Of a stretch of DNA of 64,000 bases, positions 38,019-47,328 are shown in pieces. The notes below the pieces were generated by a model. That model was not told the DNA's origin, ran no database searches, and worked only from the letters and a program-made list of their open reading frames with translations. Within the stretch, counting starts at the first letter, position 1. Each line of letters starts with the position of its first letter. The stretch is taken from the NCBI GenBank assembly GCA_030615855.1, contig JAUWYL010000001.1:62001-126000 (forward strand), read 5' to 3'. A program made the position numbers and the translations under genes. This DNA comes from a bacterium (GTDB taxonomy: Bacteria; UBP18; UBA7526).

Positions 38019-38954
38019 ATGTTCCGGTTCGTCATTGACCATCTCCAGGCCAACCAGAGAATAGACCTCTACCTTGTGCAAAAAAGATTAGACCTTTCCC
38101 GTTCCCAGATCCAAAGATTAATCTCCTCTGGCAAGATAAGAGTAAACGATTTAGTTGTAAAACCGAGCTATAAAGTAAGAGTTAAGGATAGAATAGAGGT
38201 CACTATTCCCAAACCAAGGCCTCTTAAAATAGAGCCGGAGAAGATACCCCTTAGTATCCTCTATGAGGATAGGGATTTGATTGTGGTCAATAAGCCAAGG
38301 GGGATGGTGGTCCATCCTGGGGCAGGGGTAAGTTCTGGCACCTTGGTAAATGCTTTACTCTATCACTGTAAGGACCTATCCGGCATCGGTGGGGTCTTAA
38401 GGCCAGGGATTGTCCATAGGTTAGATAAGGATACCAGCGGAGTCTTGGTAGTTGCCAAGAACGACTTCGCCCATCTTACCCTATCCAAACAGTTTAAAGA
38501 GAGAAGAGTCAATAAAAGATATATTGTCTTAGTAAAGGGTGGAGTCTTAAAAGAGCAAGGCAAAATTGAGGCTCCTATTGGTCGCCATCCAGTGAAGAGA
38601 AAGAAGATGGCTGCTGGTGTGAGAAGAGCAAGGAGAGCCATTACCAGTTATAAGGTCTTAGAGAGGTTTAAGGACTTTACTCTCATAGAAGCCATCCCAG
38701 AAACGGGAAGGACCCATCAGATAAGGGTTCATCTGACCCATATCGGCCATTCCATAGTGGGGGATGCGAAGTATGGGACGAAAAAACTCAAAACTCAAAA
38801 CTTAAAACTTAAAATAGCAATAGATAATTTGAAGGGGCAGGCATTGCATGCTCAGACCTTGGGCTTCACCCACCCTAGAACCAAGGAATATATGGAATTC
38901 AACGCACCCCTGCCAGAGGATATGGAAAAGGTAATTGAACTCTTAAGGAAATGA
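38019..38954 (+). CDS. rluD: RluA/RluD family pseudouridine synthase
   Basis: S4 domain; VVNKPRGMVVHPGAG, GIVHRLDKDTSGVLVVAK, GRTHQIRVH. Confidence 0.95.
   Translation: MFRFVIDHLQANQRIDLYLVQKRLDLSRSQIQRLISSGKIRVNDLVVKPSYKVRVKDRIEVTIPKPRPLKIEPEKIPLSILYEDRDLIVVNKPRGMVVHPGAGVSSGTLVNALLYHCKDLSGIGGVLRPGIVHRLDKDTSGVLVVAKNDFAHLTLSKQFKERRVNKRYIVLVKGGVLKEQGKIEAPIGRHPVKRKKMAAGVRRARRAITSYKVLERFKDFTLIEAIPETGRTHQIRVHLTHIGHSIVGDAKYGTKKLKTQNLKLKIAIDNLKGQALHAQTLGFTHPRTKEYMEFNAPLPEDMEKVIELLRK
38781..38815 (+). repeat. Intragenic heptamer array (AAAACTC/AAAACTT) in rluD
   Basis: AAAACTCAAAACTCAAAACTTAAAACTTAAAA, encoding KLKTQNLKLK. Confidence 0.9.
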
Positions 38955-39547
38955 AAGTCATAGAGAATATTCCCATCGAGATTGAGAAAGAAGAGGTCTT
39001 GAAGAGCCTGGGGTATTATAGGAAGAAGAAAAGCGTTCTCTCCTCCAGTATCGATGCTCTGATTGAGGAAGAGATGAAGAAGGCTAAGGGACTGATCAGG
39101 GGTAAAGGGATTTATGTTATCTTGCCAGTAGAATCTAAATCTAAAGATAAAATTGCCTTAAAGAATATTACCCTTAAGGGAAAGACCATCGCCAAGGCCA
39201 TGGCAAAAGCAGAGGAAATTGCTCTCTTTGTGGATACCATTGGCCCCGCTTTAGAGGCAGAGGTCAACCGTCTCTACCAGAAAGATGAGTATACCAAGGC
39301 CACTATCCTGGATACCATCGGCTCTGTGGCAGCAGATGAAGGAGCAGAGTATCTGAACTCCATAATCGTAGAGAAGGCGAGGAAGAAGAGCACCCCCCGC
39401 TTTTCTCCGGGATACGGGAACTGGGATCTGAGCATTCAGAAGAAACTCCTGAAAGTCACCCAGGCCTCAAATATCGGGGTTACCTGCAACGAGGCCTTCT
39501 TCATGATACCCAGGAAGTCGGTCTCAGCAGCCATTGGATTATACTGA
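38951..39547 (+). CDS. Methionine synthase activation domain-like protein (stand-alone)
   Basis: AEEIALFVDTIGPALEAEV, DTIGSVAADEGAEYLN, FSPGYGNWDLSIQKKLLKV. Confidence 0.75.
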   Translation: MKVIENIPIEIEKEEVLKSLGYYRKKKSVLSSSIDALIEEEMKKAKGLIRGKGIYVILPVESKSKDKIALKNITLKGKTIAKAMAKAEEIALFVDTIGPALEAEVNRLYQKDEYTKATILDTIGSVAADEGAEYLNSIIVEKARKKSTPRFSPGYGNWDLSIQKKLLKVTQASNIGVTCNEAFFMIPRKSVSAAIGLY

Positions 39548-39584
39548 TTAAAGTAGGAAAGAAGAAGAGTAGGAAAGTAGGAAA

Positions 39585-41981
39585 GTGAAAAAATCCTTTT
39601 TGGAGAGATTAAAAGACGAAATCCTGGTCTTTGATGGGGCGATGGGGACGGAACTCCCCCCTAATTTAGGAAGATGCCCCGAAGGGTTAAACCTCACCCA
39701 TCCAGAAGTAGTTGCTAAAGTCCATTCCTCCTATGTAGATGCTGGAGCGGATGTCATTACCACTAATACCTTTGGGGGGAATAGATTAAAACTAAAGGAG
39801 AGTGGTTTAGAAGATAAGTTAGAAGAAATCAATACCAGAGGAATAGAGATAGCAAAGGAAGCGGCAGGAGATAAGGCATTGGTTGCTGCTTCTGTTGGCC
39901 CCACCGGAAAGTTATTAGAGCCTCTGGGAGAATTTACCTTTGACCAGTTCTACGATGTCTATCGAGAACAGATAAGAATTCTTGCTCAGGCAGGAGCAGA
40001 TATCATCATCTTGGAGACCATGCTCGACATCCAGGAGGTGAAGATTGCCCTCTTAGCCGCAAAAGAGAATTGTGATCTTCCCGTAATCTCTTCCCTTACT
40101 TTTACTAAAGAGGGAAGAATGGTCACGGGAAGCGATCCTCTGATAGCTGCCACTATCTTAGAACCTTTAAAACCAGATCTCCTAGGAGCAAACTGTAGCT
40201 TGGGGCCTGAAGGGTTAATAAAAGTAATGAGGAAATTTGCTTCGGCAACCGATCTTCCTCTCATTGTGGAGCCCAATGCCGGGCTTCCCAGAATGGTTCA
40301 AGGAAAGACCGTCTACCCCGCTTCCCCAGATTATATGGCGAGGTATGCTTCAGAGTTTGTTAACCTTGGAATAAATGTCGTAGGTAGTTGTTGTGGAAGC
40401 GGTCCTGAGCATACTAAGGCCATTATCAGTAAAGTAAAGGATAAAAGACCCAAGAAAAGAAAAGTAAAATCGATGACTTATCTGGCATCAAGAACTAAGA
40501 TCGCCTCTTTTGCTAAGAGACCAGTCATCATTGGGGAGAGGATAAACCCTACTGGGAAGAAGGCCCTTCAGGAAGAGTTAAGGAATGATAGATTCTCTTT
40601 AGTGAGGGAGGAGGCAAAGAAGCAGGCAGAGGAAGGGGCAAAGGTCTTAGATATGAATGTTGGTGGAGAGGGAATAGACGAAGCAAGGACTTTGAAGAAA
40701 GCGATCCTGGTTATAGAAAAGACAACTGACCTTTCTCTTTCCATCGATAGCCCCAATCCAGAGGCCATTGAGAAAGCCTTAAAAGTTATTGGAGGAAAGG
40801 CTCTCATCAATTCTGCAAATGGGAAAGAGGAATCTTTAAAAGTTATATTGCCCCTGGCCAAGAGGTTCGGAGCAGCGATTATTGGATTGACCTTAGATGA
40901 AGAGGGAATACCGAAGACTGCCGAGAAGAGACTCCAGATTGCCAAGAAGATTGTTGATAGAGCAGTAAAAGTTGGGATTTCTAAAGAAAACATCTTCATC
41001 GATACCCTTACTTTGACAGTGGCCAGTCAGCAGGAACAGGCATTGGAATCCCTGAAAGCCCTGAAGTTAGTAAAGAGGGAATTAGGGGTCAAGACAATTT
41101 TAGGAGTGAGCAACATCTCATTTGGCCTTCCCAATAGGCCTTTATTGAATGCTACTTTTTATCATCTGGCGAAGAGCTATGGTCTGGATGCTGCCCTTAT
41201 GAATCCCAGGGATGTTAAGTTAAAGGGTTCCTCCTTAGCATTAAAAGTTCTTAAGGGCGAGGATAAAGGAGCAAAGGAGTATATCAAGGTCCAGAAGGGA
41301 ATAATAGAAGAAGAGATTAGACCAAAAGAAGAAGCGGATATTAGAATTCAGTTGAAAGAAGCAATTATTGAAGGTAATAAGGAAGATATCTTAAGACTTA
41401 CGGAAGAGGCCCTGAAAAAAGAACTTAAGCCCTTAAAGATTATGGACGAGATTCTGACCCCGGCCATTACTTTAGTTGGTGAGAGATACGATGAGGGGAT
41501 CTATTTTTTACCTCAGCTCATTTCCTCGGCAGAGGTCATGAAATTAGCCTGTGAGAGATTAAGCAAAGAAATGAAGAGAGAGACTATCTCTACCCAGGGG
41601 AGGATAGTTATGGCTACGGTAGAAGGAGACATCCACGATATCGGAAAGAATATCGTCTCTTTACTCCTCTCCAATCATGGCTTTGAGGTAATTGACTTAG
41701 GAAAGGATGTTAAGAAAGAAAAGATTATTCAGGAAGTCCTCTCTCAGAAAGCAGATCTAATTGGCCTCTCTGCTCTAATGACCACTACTATGGGCCGGAT
41801 GAAAGAAATAGGTGATGAACTGAAAAGACGGAGGATAGATATTCCCACTTTAGTGGGAGGTGCAGTAGTAACCAGTCAGTATGCTAAGAAAATTGGAGCG
41901 ACCTATGCCGAGGATGCTATTGAAGCGGTAAAGAAAGCAAAAGAACTCATAAGAGCAAGGGTGAGCAAGAAAAACAGATAA
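39585..41981 (+). CDS. metH: Cobalamin-dependent methionine synthase lacking activation domain (homocysteine-binding, pterin-binding, B12-binding)
   Basis: DGAMGTELPPN, GERINPTGKKALQEEL, VEGDIHDIGKNIVSLLLSNHGFEVIDLGKDV. Confidence 0.9.
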   Translation: MKKSFLERLKDEILVFDGAMGTELPPNLGRCPEGLNLTHPEVVAKVHSSYVDAGADVITTNTFGGNRLKLKESGLEDKLEEINTRGIEIAKEAAGDKALVAASVGPTGKLLEPLGEFTFDQFYDVYREQIRILAQAGADIIILETMLDIQEVKIALLAAKENCDLPVISSLTFTKEGRMVTGSDPLIAATILEPLKPDLLGANCSLGPEGLIKVMRKFASATDLPLIVEPNAGLPRMVQGKTVYPASPDYMARYASEFVNLGINVVGSCCGSGPEHTKAIISKVKDKRPKKRKVKSMTYLASRTKIASFAKRPVIIGERINPTGKKALQEELRNDRFSLVREEAKKQAEEGAKVLDMNVGGEGIDEARTLKKAILVIEKTTDLSLSIDSPNPEAIEKALKVIGGKALINSANGKEESLKVILPLAKRFGAAIIGLTLDEEGIPKTAEKRLQIAKKIVDRAVKVGISKENIFIDTLTLTVASQQEQALESLKALKLVKRELGVKTILGVSNISFGLPNRPLLNATFYHLAKSYGLDAALMNPRDVKLKGSSLALKVLKGEDKGAKEYIKVQKGIIEEEIRPKEEADIRIQLKEAIIEGNKEDILRLTEEALKKELKPLKIMDEILTPAITLVGERYDEGIYFLPQLISSAEVMKLACERLSKEMKRETISTQGRIVMATVEGDIHDIGKNIVSLLLSNHGFEVIDLGKDVKKEKIIQEVLSQKADLIGLSALMTTTMGRMKEIGDELKRRRIDIPTLVGGAVVTSQYAKKIGATYAEDAIEAVKKAKELIRARVSKKNR

Positions 41982-41983
41982 AA

Positions 41984-42080
41984 AGTTAATAGCAGTTAAT
42001 AACGGTTAATACCAGTTAATATCAATTGCTCTTTTAAATGCAACCGATTTTAACCGTTGATAACAGTTTTTAACCGATAT
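41984..42080. repeat. Intergenic decamer array (GGTTAATACC/AGTTAATATC) with inverted half
   Basis: AGTTAATAGCAGTTAATAACGGTTAATACCAGTTAATATC ... TTTTAACCGTTGATAACAGTTTTTAACCGATATTAACC. Confidence 0.9.
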
Positions 42081-42111
42081 TAACCTTCTTGCTAATCCGT
42101 GGAGGTAAGCA

Positions 42112-42768
42112 GTGATTATTAGTGAACAGAAACCGAGAGAAGAGATTTTAGAGATGCTAAAGGGTAAGGAAAAGGTATTCATCGTGGGTTGCGCTGCCTG
42201 CGCCACAAAGTGCCAGACCGGGGGAGAGGATGAGGTAAAGGAAATGAAAAGGGAACTAAAGAAAGAGGGCAAGAAGATTACTGGTACCATTGTTCTCGAT
42301 ACCCCTTGTGATGAGCGCATTGTGAAGAAAGACCTTTCTTCTCTTTCCTCCTTAAAGAATAGCAACTCTTTATTAATCATGGCCTGTGGCGTGGGATTGC
42401 AGACCATAGGGAAACTAATCGACAGGCCGCTCATCCCTGCTCTAAATCCTCTCTTTGCTGGAACCACAGAGAGGATTGGAAGATATTATGAATACTGCTC
42501 CCTCTGCGGCGACTGCCTCTTGGATGAGTTTGAAGGTCTCTGCCCTCTGACGAGATGCGCCAAGGGACTATTGAACGGCCCCTGCGGCGGGGCACGGGAT
42601 GGGAAATGTGAAGTAAACCCCGCCCCTGCGCGCAGGAGCGGGGTAAATGATGAGATAGACTGTGTCTGGGCCTTGATCTATGAGAAGACAAAGGAGCCCC
42701 TTAAGACCTACTATGAGCCGCGGGATTACAAGAAGATATTGATGCCCGGAAGGAGGGTGGTGAGGTAA
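42112..42768 (+). CDS. MTHFR C-terminal (zinc-binding) domain protein
   Basis: VGCAACATKCQTGGEDEV, CSLCGDCLLDEFEGLCPLTRCAKGLLNGPCGG. Confidence 0.85.
   Translation: MIISEQKPREEILEMLKGKEKVFIVGCAACATKCQTGGEDEVKEMKRELKKEGKKITGTIVLDTPCDERIVKKDLSSLSSLKNSNSLLIMACGVGLQTIGKLIDRPLIPALNPLFAGTTERIGRYYEYCSLCGDCLLDEFEGLCPLTRCAKGLLNGPCGGARDGKCEVNPAPARRSGVNDEIDCVWALIYEKTKEPLKTYYEPRDYKKILMPGRRVVR
42617..42644 (+). repeat. Intragenic palindromic GGGGCGGGGT-family element
   Basis: ACCCCGCcCCTGC-gc-GCAGGaGCGGGGT, encoding NPAPARRSGV in frame. Confidence 0.88.
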
Positions 42769-43631
42769 TGTCCCGTTTTTCTGAAAGATTGAAATCCAAG
42801 AAGTTTATCATTACCTGTGAGATCTTTCCCCCCAAGGGAACAGATCTCACCAATCTCCTAAAGAAAGCGAAAGCACTAAAAGGGATTGTGGATGGGGTGA
42901 ATGTCACTGATAGCCAGAGGGCGATAATGCGTATCTCTCCCTTAGCTGTCTGCCACATATTAAAAGAAAAAGGCCTGGAACCCATCTTTCAACTCACCTG
43001 CCGGGACAGGAATAGGGTTGCCCTACAATCAGACTTATTGGGGGCAAGTGCCTTAGGGATTGAGAATATCCTCATTCTATCTGGTGACCATCCAACAATT
43101 GGGGATCACCCAGAAGCTAAACCGGTCTATGACTTAGACCCGGTTCAACTCTTAAAAACCGCTCGCACCCTGGAGAAAGGCGAAGATCTGGCGGGGAGGA
43201 GATTAAAGGGAACCCCCAAGTTCTGTCTGGGAGCAGTGGCCAACCCCTCCTTTGAACCCCTGGAATTACAGGTATTAATGATGGAGAAGAAGGTTCGAGC
43301 AGGAGCAGAGTTCTTCCAGACTCAGCCTATATTCGATCTAAGAACCTTTAAAGATTTTCAAAAGAAAGTTTCAAAGTTGGAGGCAAAAGTTATTATCAGT
43401 ATCTTTCTTCTCAAATCCTTGAAGATGGCCCAACTCATGGATGAGATTGGGTTGAAGATCCCCAAGGAATATCTTAAAAGGTTGGAGAAAGCAGAGGACC
43501 CTTTGAAGGAAGGAATGAATATCGCTGTAGATTTAATCAAAGAGATAAAGAATGAATGTGACGGGGTTCATCTCATGGCCCTGGGAAAGGAGGAGTATAT
43601 ACCAGAGATTCTCAAGAGAGCAAATCTATAA
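42768..43631 (+). CDS. metF: Methylenetetrahydrofolate reductase
   Basis: ITCEIFPPKGTDLTNLLKKA, ENILILSGDHP, GAEFFQTQPIFD. Confidence 0.9.
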   Translation: MSRFSERLKSKKFIITCEIFPPKGTDLTNLLKKAKALKGIVDGVNVTDSQRAIMRISPLAVCHILKEKGLEPIFQLTCRDRNRVALQSDLLGASALGIENILILSGDHPTIGDHPEAKPVYDLDPVQLLKTARTLEKGEDLAGRRLKGTPKFCLGAVANPSFEPLELQVLMMEKKVRAGAEFFQTQPIFDLRTFKDFQKKVSKLEAKVIISIFLLKSLKMAQLMDEIGLKIPKEYLKRLEKAEDPLKEGMNIAVDLIKEIKNECDGVHLMALGKEEYIPEILKRANL

Positions 43632-43643
43632 TGGGGGTGGTAT

Positions 43644-43973
43644 TTGGTATCTATCGCTTATAAGTTAGAAAAACTTTTAGAAGGAAAAGGGAATAGATAT
43701 CGTTTAGCAGTCATTGCTTCCAGAAGGGCAAGGAAGCTCAACGCTGGGGCTCCGGCACTAATAGAGAGCGAGGCACGAAAGATAACTTCTCGCGCTTTAG
43801 AGGAGGTACTCCAGGGAAAGATAAAGTATGAAAGGAGAGTCAAACCACCACCTGAGAAGGAAGGAGAGAAACCCCTTCCCCCTATAGAAAAGAAGGAGGT
43901 ACCGCCAAAAGCAACCAAGGAGAAGAAAGGTGAGAAGAAATCTATCCCGAAGGGATCACTTCGGGAGAAATAG
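43644..43973 (+). CDS. rpoZ: RNA polymerase omega subunit with basic/Pro-rich tail
   Basis: RYRLAVIASRRARKLNAGAPALIESEARKITSRALEEVLQGKI. Confidence 0.82.
   Translation: MVSIAYKLEKLLEGKGNRYRLAVIASRRARKLNAGAPALIESEARKITSRALEEVLQGKIKYERRVKPPPEKEGEKPLPPIEKKEVPPKATKEKKGEKKSIPKGSLREK
43945..43966. other. Perfect hairpin TCCCGAAG-ggatca-CTTCGGGA in the rpoZ/lipoprotein CDS overlap
   Basis: 8-bp perfect stem within two overlapping reading frames. Confidence 0.85.
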
Positions 43974-44317
43974 CCTGGCAGTAATCATCCTTTCAGTTCT
44001 CATTCTTTCTCTCAGTTGTGGAAAGAGAGAGAGGGTCCTTTCCGCTAGAGAATACTTTGATCAGGGTGCAAGCTACTTCAAGGAGAAGAGCTTTGCTTTA
44101 GGCGCATTAGAGTTTCAGAAGGTCTTAGAGAAATATCCGGAGAGTAAATGGGCAGATAATGCCCAGTTTGGCTTGGGGCTCATCTATGAGGAACTGGGCG
44201 ATTATCAGAAGGCAGTAGAGGAACTCAGGAAGGTGGTTACTAACTATCCTAAAGGAGATAAAGCACCCAATGCTCTCTTTGGTATGGGAGAGATCTATGA
44301 GAGGAGATTAAAAAATA

Positions 44318-44411
44318 AGAACCTGCTTCGCAGAACCTTGTTTTTTCACTGACGCTCAAAAATAAGAACCTGCTTCGCAGAGCCTTGTTTTTTCGCTGAC
44401 GCTCAAAAATA
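44318..44411 (+). repeat. Two tandem copies of a 47-bp element
   Basis: AGAACCTGCTTCGCAGAACCTTGTTTTTTCACTGACGCTCAAAAATA (44318-44364) and AGAACCTGCTTCGCAGAGCCTTGTTTTTTCGCTGACGCTCAAAAATA (44365-44411); AAAAATA also precedes at 44311-44317. Confidence 0.95.
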
Positions 44412-44520
44412 ACTCGCAGGCCATAGATGCCTACCAGAAATTAGTAGACGATTATCCAGGAGATAGATGGGCCCCTATGGCGCGAGAGAGAATAGAGAGA
44501 TTAAGAAAGGAGGGAAAGAA

Positions 44521-45774
44521 ATGAGAAAATTAGCAAGTTTGATTCTGGCAGTATTGATGCTGAATGGGGTTTTCCTGGTTCAGGCCCAAGAGGCTACGGA
44601 GGAGGAGAGACTCTTTGCCTACTGCGACCGGCTCTATCAGTTGAATGATGCCAAGATCTATCTCCTGGTTCAGGAAGAGTTCCAGAAGTTTCTGGATAGG
44701 TGTCCAGATAGTTCCGCAGCACCAGAGGCCCAGTACAAGATTGGTAACCTCTACACTAAAAGGAAGGAGAAACTCTTTGCTGTGGCTAGCCACATGAAGG
44801 GCCTCTATCTTTACCCTGGAGACTCCTGGGCAGAGAAGTCAAGACAGGAGATGCTGAGCATCGTCCCGGAGAAGGGGGAGGATCGGGAACTTCGGGCAAA
44901 GATGGCCACGGATGTGATACTCAAGACAGAACCCGCCTCATCGAGACACTTCAGATACCTTGAGCACCTCTACCGGTTCGAAGAATCCAAACTCTACCAA
45001 TTCACCTATGACCAGTTCCAGGAGTTTCTGAAAAGATATCCCGACTACGAGCAGGCTGACCTCGCCCAATTGAAACTGGCCCATCTGGTCAATAGACAGA
45101 AACTCTTCCATCAGGCCATCGCTCAGTATCTCAAGGTAGTCTACCTCTATCCGGCAAGTCCTCTCTTGGCCGATGCCCGATACAAGGTGGGAAATATCTA
45201 TCATTTGGAACTCAAGGACTACAAGCATGCCGTAGAGGCCTATCAGAATGTAGTGAGCGACCATCCGGAGAGTGAGTGGGCAGATAACTCCCTGTGGAAT
45301 ACGGCCGAGATCTATGCTAAAGAGCTAAAGGAATATGGCCAGGCAATTAGGAACTACGAACTCTTTGCCCAGAGATACCCGGAGACCAAGCGCGCCCAGG
45401 ACTCCCTTTACTCCGCAGCAAAGCTCTATCGGGATGAGACGGGCGACTATGCCAAGGCCATCCAGACCTTCTCCCGCCTGGCAGAAGAGTATCCTGCTTC
45501 TCGGTATGCGGATTATGCCCTAGTGGGTGTAGCCAAGATCTATGAGGAAAAACTCAAGGATTTCCAGAAAGCAATCGAGGCCTACCAGGTAGTCCCTGAG
45601 AAGTATCCGGAGAGCAAGTATGCTGACGGTTGTCTCTACCAGATAGGACTGATCTACGAAAAGGAACTGAAGTCCAATGCTCAGGCCATCGAGGCCTATG
45701 AGAAGTTGATCAAAAAGTATCCCGAATCCCGCTACTGCAAGAAGGCTCAAAGGAAACTCAAAAAACTAAAGTAA
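44521..45774 (+). CDS. Tetratricopeptide repeat protein with signal peptide
   Basis: MRKLASLILAVLMLNGVFLVQAQ; repeated AIEAYQ..PEKYPESKYAD units; ATG overlaps upstream TGA. Confidence 0.85.
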   Translation: MRKLASLILAVLMLNGVFLVQAQEATEEERLFAYCDRLYQLNDAKIYLLVQEEFQKFLDRCPDSSAAPEAQYKIGNLYTKRKEKLFAVASHMKGLYLYPGDSWAEKSRQEMLSIVPEKGEDRELRAKMATDVILKTEPASSRHFRYLEHLYRFEESKLYQFTYDQFQEFLKRYPDYEQADLAQLKLAHLVNRQKLFHQAIAQYLKVVYLYPASPLLADARYKVGNIYHLELKDYKHAVEAYQNVVSDHPESEWADNSLWNTAEIYAKELKEYGQAIRNYELFAQRYPETKRAQDSLYSAAKLYRDETGDYAKAIQTFSRLAEEYPASRYADYALVGVAKIYEEKLKDFQKAIEAYQVVPEKYPESKYADGCLYQIGLIYEKELKSNAQAIEAYEKLIKKYPESRYCKKAQRKLKKLK

Positions 45775-45809
45775 TCGGCTTCAAGCCGCAGGTTACAAGC
45801 TACAGATTA

Positions 45810-46040
45810 CGTCAAACGGTTGCCCTTCACTTCGTTCAGGATACCTCACCAAAGTGAAATATCCCGAGCTAACGGCGAGGGACAGTTACGCAACTCGTTT
45901 CGGTTTTCGTTAAACGTTTATCGTCAGACACGCAACCGTATTTTCGAGCGTTAGCGAGAAAACAAGGTTCCTGAGCGTTAGCGAAGGGCGTCCTTATTAC
46001 GTAAGACGAAACGAGTATCGCAACCGATAAACGAAAGACG
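45810..46040. repeat. Intergenic GTTGCG/CGCAAC repeats plus a diverged reverse-orientation 47-bp-type element (~45949-46000)
   Basis: TATTTTCGAGCGTTAGCGAGAAAACAAGGTTCCTGAGCGTTAGCGAAGGGCGTCCTTATTA; CGCAACCG motifs. Confidence 0.75.
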
Positions 46041-46047
46041 ATTAGTG

Positions 46048-47241
46048 ATGAAGGAGATATTTGTGTTCAAGAAGACCATCGTTTTTGGAGTTACTGGCTC
46101 TATTGCTGCTGTTAAGGCAGAAAATCTGGTGAAATGGCTCAAAGAAATTGGCCGAGTTATTGTTGTTATGACCGAGGCAGCAAAGGAGTTCGTCTTGCCT
46201 GAAAGATTGGCTAAGACCTCGGGCAATAGGGTAGTGACCGGCCTCTTCGAAAAGTACCGAAAAGAGAGGGAAACGGTGGAGCATATCTCATTGGCAGAAG
46301 AGACAGACCTCCTTCTCATCGCTCCAGCAACGGCCAATACCATCTCTAAGTTAGCAAATGGAATCGCAGATGACATGCTTTCTACTTTAGTTCTAGCCAC
46401 TAAGGCACCCATTCTCATCGCTCCAGCCATGAATACCAATATGTGGGAGACCCCCATAATTCAAGAGAATGTAGCAAAATTAAAAGCAAGAGGCTATAGA
46501 TTTATTGGCCCAGCATTTGGCAGGCTTGCCTCGGGCAGAATGGGCAAGGGAAGACTGGCTCCTTTAGGAAGGATTGTGAAGGAATCGGAAAGGATCCTAA
46601 AAGAGAAGAAGGAGTTAATAAAAAAGAGAATCTTGATCACCGCCGGACCGACTCAGGAGCCTCTGGACCCGGTAAGGTTCATCTCCAATCGCTCAAGCGG
46701 TAGAATGGGATATGCCTTAGCCCGAGCAGCCTTAAGTAGAGGAGGGGGGGTTACTTTGATCAGTGGCCCCACTCAGCTACTTCCTCCTTCCGGGGCAGAG
46801 GTCATCAATGTCCAGACTGCGAAAGAAATGCGAAGGGAAGTCTTAAGAAATTTCAAGAAAGCGGATGTCTTCATATCCTGTGCCGCAGTAGCAGACTATA
46901 GGCCGAAAAAAAGGGAGAAGAAGAAGATCAAGGAAAGGGAAAGTTTTACTTTAGAATTGGAGAGGAATCCAGACATCCTGAAAGAGGTTTCTAGGAAGAA
47001 GGGAAAGAGAATTTTGGTGGGATTTGCCCTTGAGACAGAAAATTTAGTGAAGAATGCCAAGGCCAAGTTAAGAGAGAAGAACCTGGATTTAATCATTGCT
47101 AACCCTTACTCTCAGGCAGGAAGAGAGACAAATATCATCAAGATAATTGATAAAAAGGGAGGAGTCCAGAACCTACCCAGACTACTCAAGGAAGAAGTAG
47201 CAAGAAGAATTTTAGATAGGATAGCGAGAATGCTTAAATGA
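46048..47241 (+). CDS. coaBC: Bifunctional phosphopantothenoylcysteine decarboxylase/phosphopantothenate-cysteine ligase
   Basis: VTGSIAAVKAENLVKWL, APAMNTNMWE, ITAGPTQEPLDPVRFISNRSSGRMGYALA. Confidence 0.95.
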   Translation: MKEIFVFKKTIVFGVTGSIAAVKAENLVKWLKEIGRVIVVMTEAAKEFVLPERLAKTSGNRVVTGLFEKYRKERETVEHISLAEETDLLLIAPATANTISKLANGIADDMLSTLVLATKAPILIAPAMNTNMWETPIIQENVAKLKARGYRFIGPAFGRLASGRMGKGRLAPLGRIVKESERILKEKKELIKKRILITAGPTQEPLDPVRFISNRSSGRMGYALARAALSRGGGVTLISGPTQLLPPSGAEVINVQTAKEMRREVLRNFKKADVFISCAAVADYRPKKREKKKIKERESFTLELERNPDILKEVSRKKGKRILVGFALETENLVKNAKAKLREKNLDLIIANPYSQAGRETNIIKIIDKKGGVQNLPRLLKEEVARRILDRIARMLK

Positions 47242-47328
47242 AAGAAGTTTACAGTTGACAGTTTACAGTGACCAGTTTTTTTAACTGTTCGCTAGTTACT
47301 GGTTACTCCGAATGGAGTGAGGGATAGA

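Larger units (their letters stand above)
43930..44524 (+). pseudogene. TPR/YfiO-like lipoprotein disrupted by a tandem 47-bp element
   Basis: Lipobox LSLSCGK; TPR; frame breaks at 44318 and resumes NSQAIDAYQKLVDDYPGDRWAPMARERIERLRKEGKK ending at TGA 44522-44524. Confidence 0.85.

Noticed and set aside
41982-42111. SAM or cobalamin riboswitch near metH/metF
   Set aside because: No recognisable conserved core; spacer is the GGTTAATACC array.
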